Source: Quatrionicoccus australiensis
Lineage (GTDB): Bacteria; Pseudomonadota; Gammaproteobacteria; Burkholderiales; Rhodocyclaceae
Assembly (NCBI RefSeq): GCF_020510425.1
Contig: NZ_JAHBAH010000001.1
Location: forward strand, 4,011,001 to 4,075,000
DNA: 64,000 bases
Direction: 5' to 3'
Below, in pieces: positions 62,015 through 64,000 of the stretch; within the stretch, counting starts at the first letter, position 1; each line of letters begins with the position of its first letter. A program made the translations under genes and the position numbers. Below the pieces are notes generated by a model. The model saw nothing but the letters and a program-made list of their open reading frames with translations, was not told where the DNA came from and searched no databases.

Positions 62015-64000
62015 ATGGCAGGACAGGGATGCGCTGGAGCGGCGCCGCCTGGCCGAGGCCGTCGTGGCGGAACAGCCGGCGGGGAGCATGGTGGAGGATG
62101 CTGACGGCGATCAGCCGCGCCTGTTGCATGAGTTGCGCGTCCATCAGATTGAGCTGGAAATGCAGAACGAGGAATTGCAGCAGGCACGCGCCGAGGCCGA
62201 CACTGCCTGCGCACGCTATGCCGATCTTTACGACTTCTCGCCGGTCGGCTATCTGAGCCTTGACCGGGGCGGCAATATCCGCCTGTTCAACCGGGCCGGC
62301 GCCCAGCTTCTTGGCCGGGAGCGTTCACCCTTGCTCGGTCGGCGCTTTGTCGATTTTGTTGCCGCGGAGTCACGCCAGGCACTCAACGAACTGCTGGGCC
62401 GGGCATTTACCTCGTCGGGCCGGGAAAGTGGCGAGCTGGTACTGGATATCCGCGATCGGACACCGCCCCGGATTCATGTGCATGTCGAACTGCTTGCCGA
62501 CAGCGCCGGGCGATCGGTACGCGCCGTTCTGATGGATGTTTCCGAACGCAAGCTGGCCGAGGCGCAGTTGCTCAAGCTCTCCCAGGTCGTCGAGCAAAGT
62601 CCGGCAAGTATCGTGATTACCAATCTCGACGCGCAGATCGAATACGTCAACCAGGCGTTTACCGAGGCGACCGGCTTCAGCCGGGAGGAAGCCATTGGCC
62701 AGAATCCGAACATCCTGCACTCAGGGAAAACGGCGCCGGAGGTGCATGCTGCGTTGTGGTCCAGCATCACCCAGGGCGAGATATGGAAAGGCGAGTTTCT
62801 CAACCGGCGCAAGGACGGCAGCGAGTACATTGAATATGCCGTCGTCACGCCGATTCGCCAGCCGGACGGGCAGATTACCCACTACGCGGCGGTCAAGGAA
62901 GACATTACCGAAAACAAGCGGCTCAGCCATGAACTGGCGCATTACCAGTTGCATCTTGAGCAACTGATTACCGAGCGCACGGCCGAGTTGATGCAGGCGA
63001 AAACCGCGGCGGAGAGCGCCAATGTCGCGAAAAGCGCTTTTCTCGCCAACATGTCGCATGAAATCCGTACGCCGCTCAACGCCATCAATGGCATGGCTCA
63101 CCTGATCCGGCGCGCCGGGGTGTCGGCGGAGCAGGGCGAGCGCCTTGGCAAGCTGGAAACGGCCGGGCAGCATCTGCTCGAAACGATCAATGCGATCCTC
63201 GATCTGTCGAAAATCGAGGCCGGCAAGTTCGTTCTAGAAGAGACCGATGTCAATGTCGAGGCCATCGCCGGCAACGTGGTTTCCATTCTTTTTGATCTGG
63301 CACAGGCCAGGAACATCAGCCTGGTTGCCCAGCCCCTGTCGCTCCCCTTTGCCTTGTCGGGTGATGCCGGACGCTTGCAGCAGGCCTTGCTGAATTACGC
63401 TGCCAATGCACTCAAATTCACCGAATCCGGCAGTGTCACGCTGCGCGTCGGGCTCGACGAGGAGTCGCCCAGTGATGTTTTGCTGCGCTTCGAGGTTGAA
63501 GATACCGGCATCGGCATCGCGCCGGAAGTACTGTCCCGCCTGTTCTGCGCTTTCGAACAGGCGGACAACTCGACCACCCGCAACTATGGCGGAACCGGTC
63601 TCGGGCTGGCCATCACCCGCAAGCTGGCCGAAGCGATGGGCGGCGCAGCCGGTGTCCGCAGCACGCCCGGGGTGGGCAGCACCTTCTGGTTCACGGTACG
63701 TCTGAAAAAGGCTTCCGGACGAGCGTCGACCGGTTCGGCTGCGCCAGGCGATGCGTCGGCTGAAAACATCCTGCGCGGCGAGCATGCCGGCAGTCGGGTG
63801 CTCCTGGTCGAGGACGAGCCGATCAACCAGGAAGTGATGCTCGCGATGTTGCTCGATGCCGGTTTGACGGTCGATCTGGCCGAAAACGGACTGGAAGCGA
63901 TCGCGCAGGTCGGCCAGCATGACTATGCGCTGATCCTGATGGATATGCAGATGCCAAAGATGGACGGGCTGGAAGCGACCCGCAAGATACGTCTGCTGCC
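62004..64000 (+). CDS. PAS-containing hybrid sensor histidine kinase (3' end outside window)
   Basis: At least 665 aa, frame open to the right edge. ATG at 62004 overlaps the CheBR stop. An N-terminal coiled segment (RLLHELRVHQIELEMQNEEL) and PAS1 (YDFSPVGYLSLD) closely match the same module in the Crp-GGDEF protein at 8505. PAS2 (VVEQSPASIVITNLDAQIEY) follows, then a coiled coil, HisKA with NMSHEIRTPLNA (His352), HATPase (GTGLGLAITRKLAEAMGG) and a receiver domain with LLVEDEPINQEV and phospho-Asp647 in LILMDMQMPKMDG. The receiver is cut by the window end. Cytoplasmic, no TM segments seen in this part. Likely a signalling pair with CheBR. Confidence 0.9.
   Translation, partial: MVHEWQDRDALERRRLAEAVVAEQPAGSMVEDADGDQPRLLHELRVHQIELEMQNEELQQARAEADTACARYADLYDFSPVGYLSLDRGGNIRLFNRAGAQLLGRERSPLLGRRFVDFVAAESRQALNELLGRAFTSSGRESGELVLDIRDRTPPRIHVHVELLADSAGRSVRAVLMDVSERKLAEAQLLKLSQVVEQSPASIVITNLDAQIEYVNQAFTEATGFSREEAIGQNPNILHSGKTAPEVHAALWSSITQGEIWKGEFLNRRKDGSEYIEYAVVTPIRQPDGQITHYAAVKEDITENKRLSHELAHYQLHLEQLITERTAELMQAKTAAESANVAKSAFLANMSHEIRTPLNAINGMAHLIRRAGVSAEQGERLGKLETAGQHLLETINAILDLSKIEAGKFVLEETDVNVEAIAGNVVSILFDLAQARNISLVAQPLSLPFALSGDAGRLQQALLNYAANALKFTESGSVTLRVGLDEESPSDVLLRFEVEDTGIGIAPEVLSRLFCAFEQADNSTTRNYGGTGLGLAITRKLAEAMGGAAGVRSTPGVGSTFWFTVRLKKASGRASTGSAAPGDASAENILRGEHAGSRVLLVEDEPINQEVMLAMLLDAGLTVDLAENGLEAIAQVGQHDYALILMDMQMPKMDGLEATRKIRLL

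Noticed and set aside
1..64000. CRISPR array, tRNA, rRNA, insertion-sequence transposase or integrase
   Set aside because: None was recognised on reading both strands; the defence island has no visible integrase or attachment-site repeat.

Overview
The window looks like a chromosomal segment of a high-GC (low 60s %) Betaproteobacterium, most likely a Rhodocyclaceae member of the Dechloromonas/Azonexus type. This rests on overall protein character, codon use and gene repertoire, not on a database match. No rRNA, tRNA, CRISPR array or recognisable transposase was seen.

Layout. (1) 1-5254, minus strand: a chemosensory operon with a small MCP, a CheY-like regulator, three tandem STAS proteins and a CheA with an extra middle domain, continuing off the left edge. 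(2) 5255-13339, mostly plus strand: a stress-type block with cbpA-cbpM, a collagen-like lipoprotein, a secreted YXWGXW-type protein (minus), a Crp-like/PAS/GGDEF fusion regulator, a ferritin-like protein, a GapN-type aldehyde dehydrogenase and a 49-aa lmo0937-like membrane peptide. (3) 13317-23752, minus strand: a Cu/Ag efflux operon (cusF, DUF2231, cusC, cusB, cusA), with cusB and cusA separated by a 0.5-kb inverted-repeat element, preceded by an outer-membrane factor plus adaptor pair that has no pump. (4) 23992-35390, plus strand: a defence island with a type I restriction-modification system (hsdM, hsdS, hsdR) enclosing a zeta-like toxin with a small upstream partner, an AbiEi/DUF6088-like regulator, an AlbA_2 (Schlafen-like) ATPase and a YgjP-like metallopeptidase. 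(5) 35432-46736: CusRS-type two-component system, PACE transporter, YegD-like Hsp70, chromate transporter, DUF2164, a YedE/TusA thiosulfate-sulfur pair, beta-carbonic anhydrase, purEK and an NhaR-like regulator. (6) 46884-64000: a minus-strand operon of a giant cyclic-glucan-synthase-like protein, transaldolase and phosphoketolase, divergent from a CheB-CheR-PAS fusion and a PAS hybrid histidine kinase that runs off the right edge.

How it fits together. Two sequence signals tie distant parts together. A Crp-style palindrome (consensus TGTGCGCTnnCGCACA) lies 70-142 bp upstream of cbpA, the Crp-GGDEF regulator (shared with the divergent YXWGXW gene), and the glucan synthase/CheBR divergent pair, with weaker copies upstream of the lmo0937 and collagen-like genes. 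I infer a stress regulon that may be controlled by the regulator at 8505. Separately, a SalI-cored palindrome (GCGGTCGACCGC) recurs in seven non-coding gaps between 16.8 and 59.3 kb (five close matches to the core, plus two more divergent sites) and once inside cbpM, and looks like an interspersed repeat family. The CusRS-type pair at 35.4 kb is a plausible controller of the copper operon, which has a 28-bp perfect palindrome with a TTACA-TGTAA core upstream of cusF.
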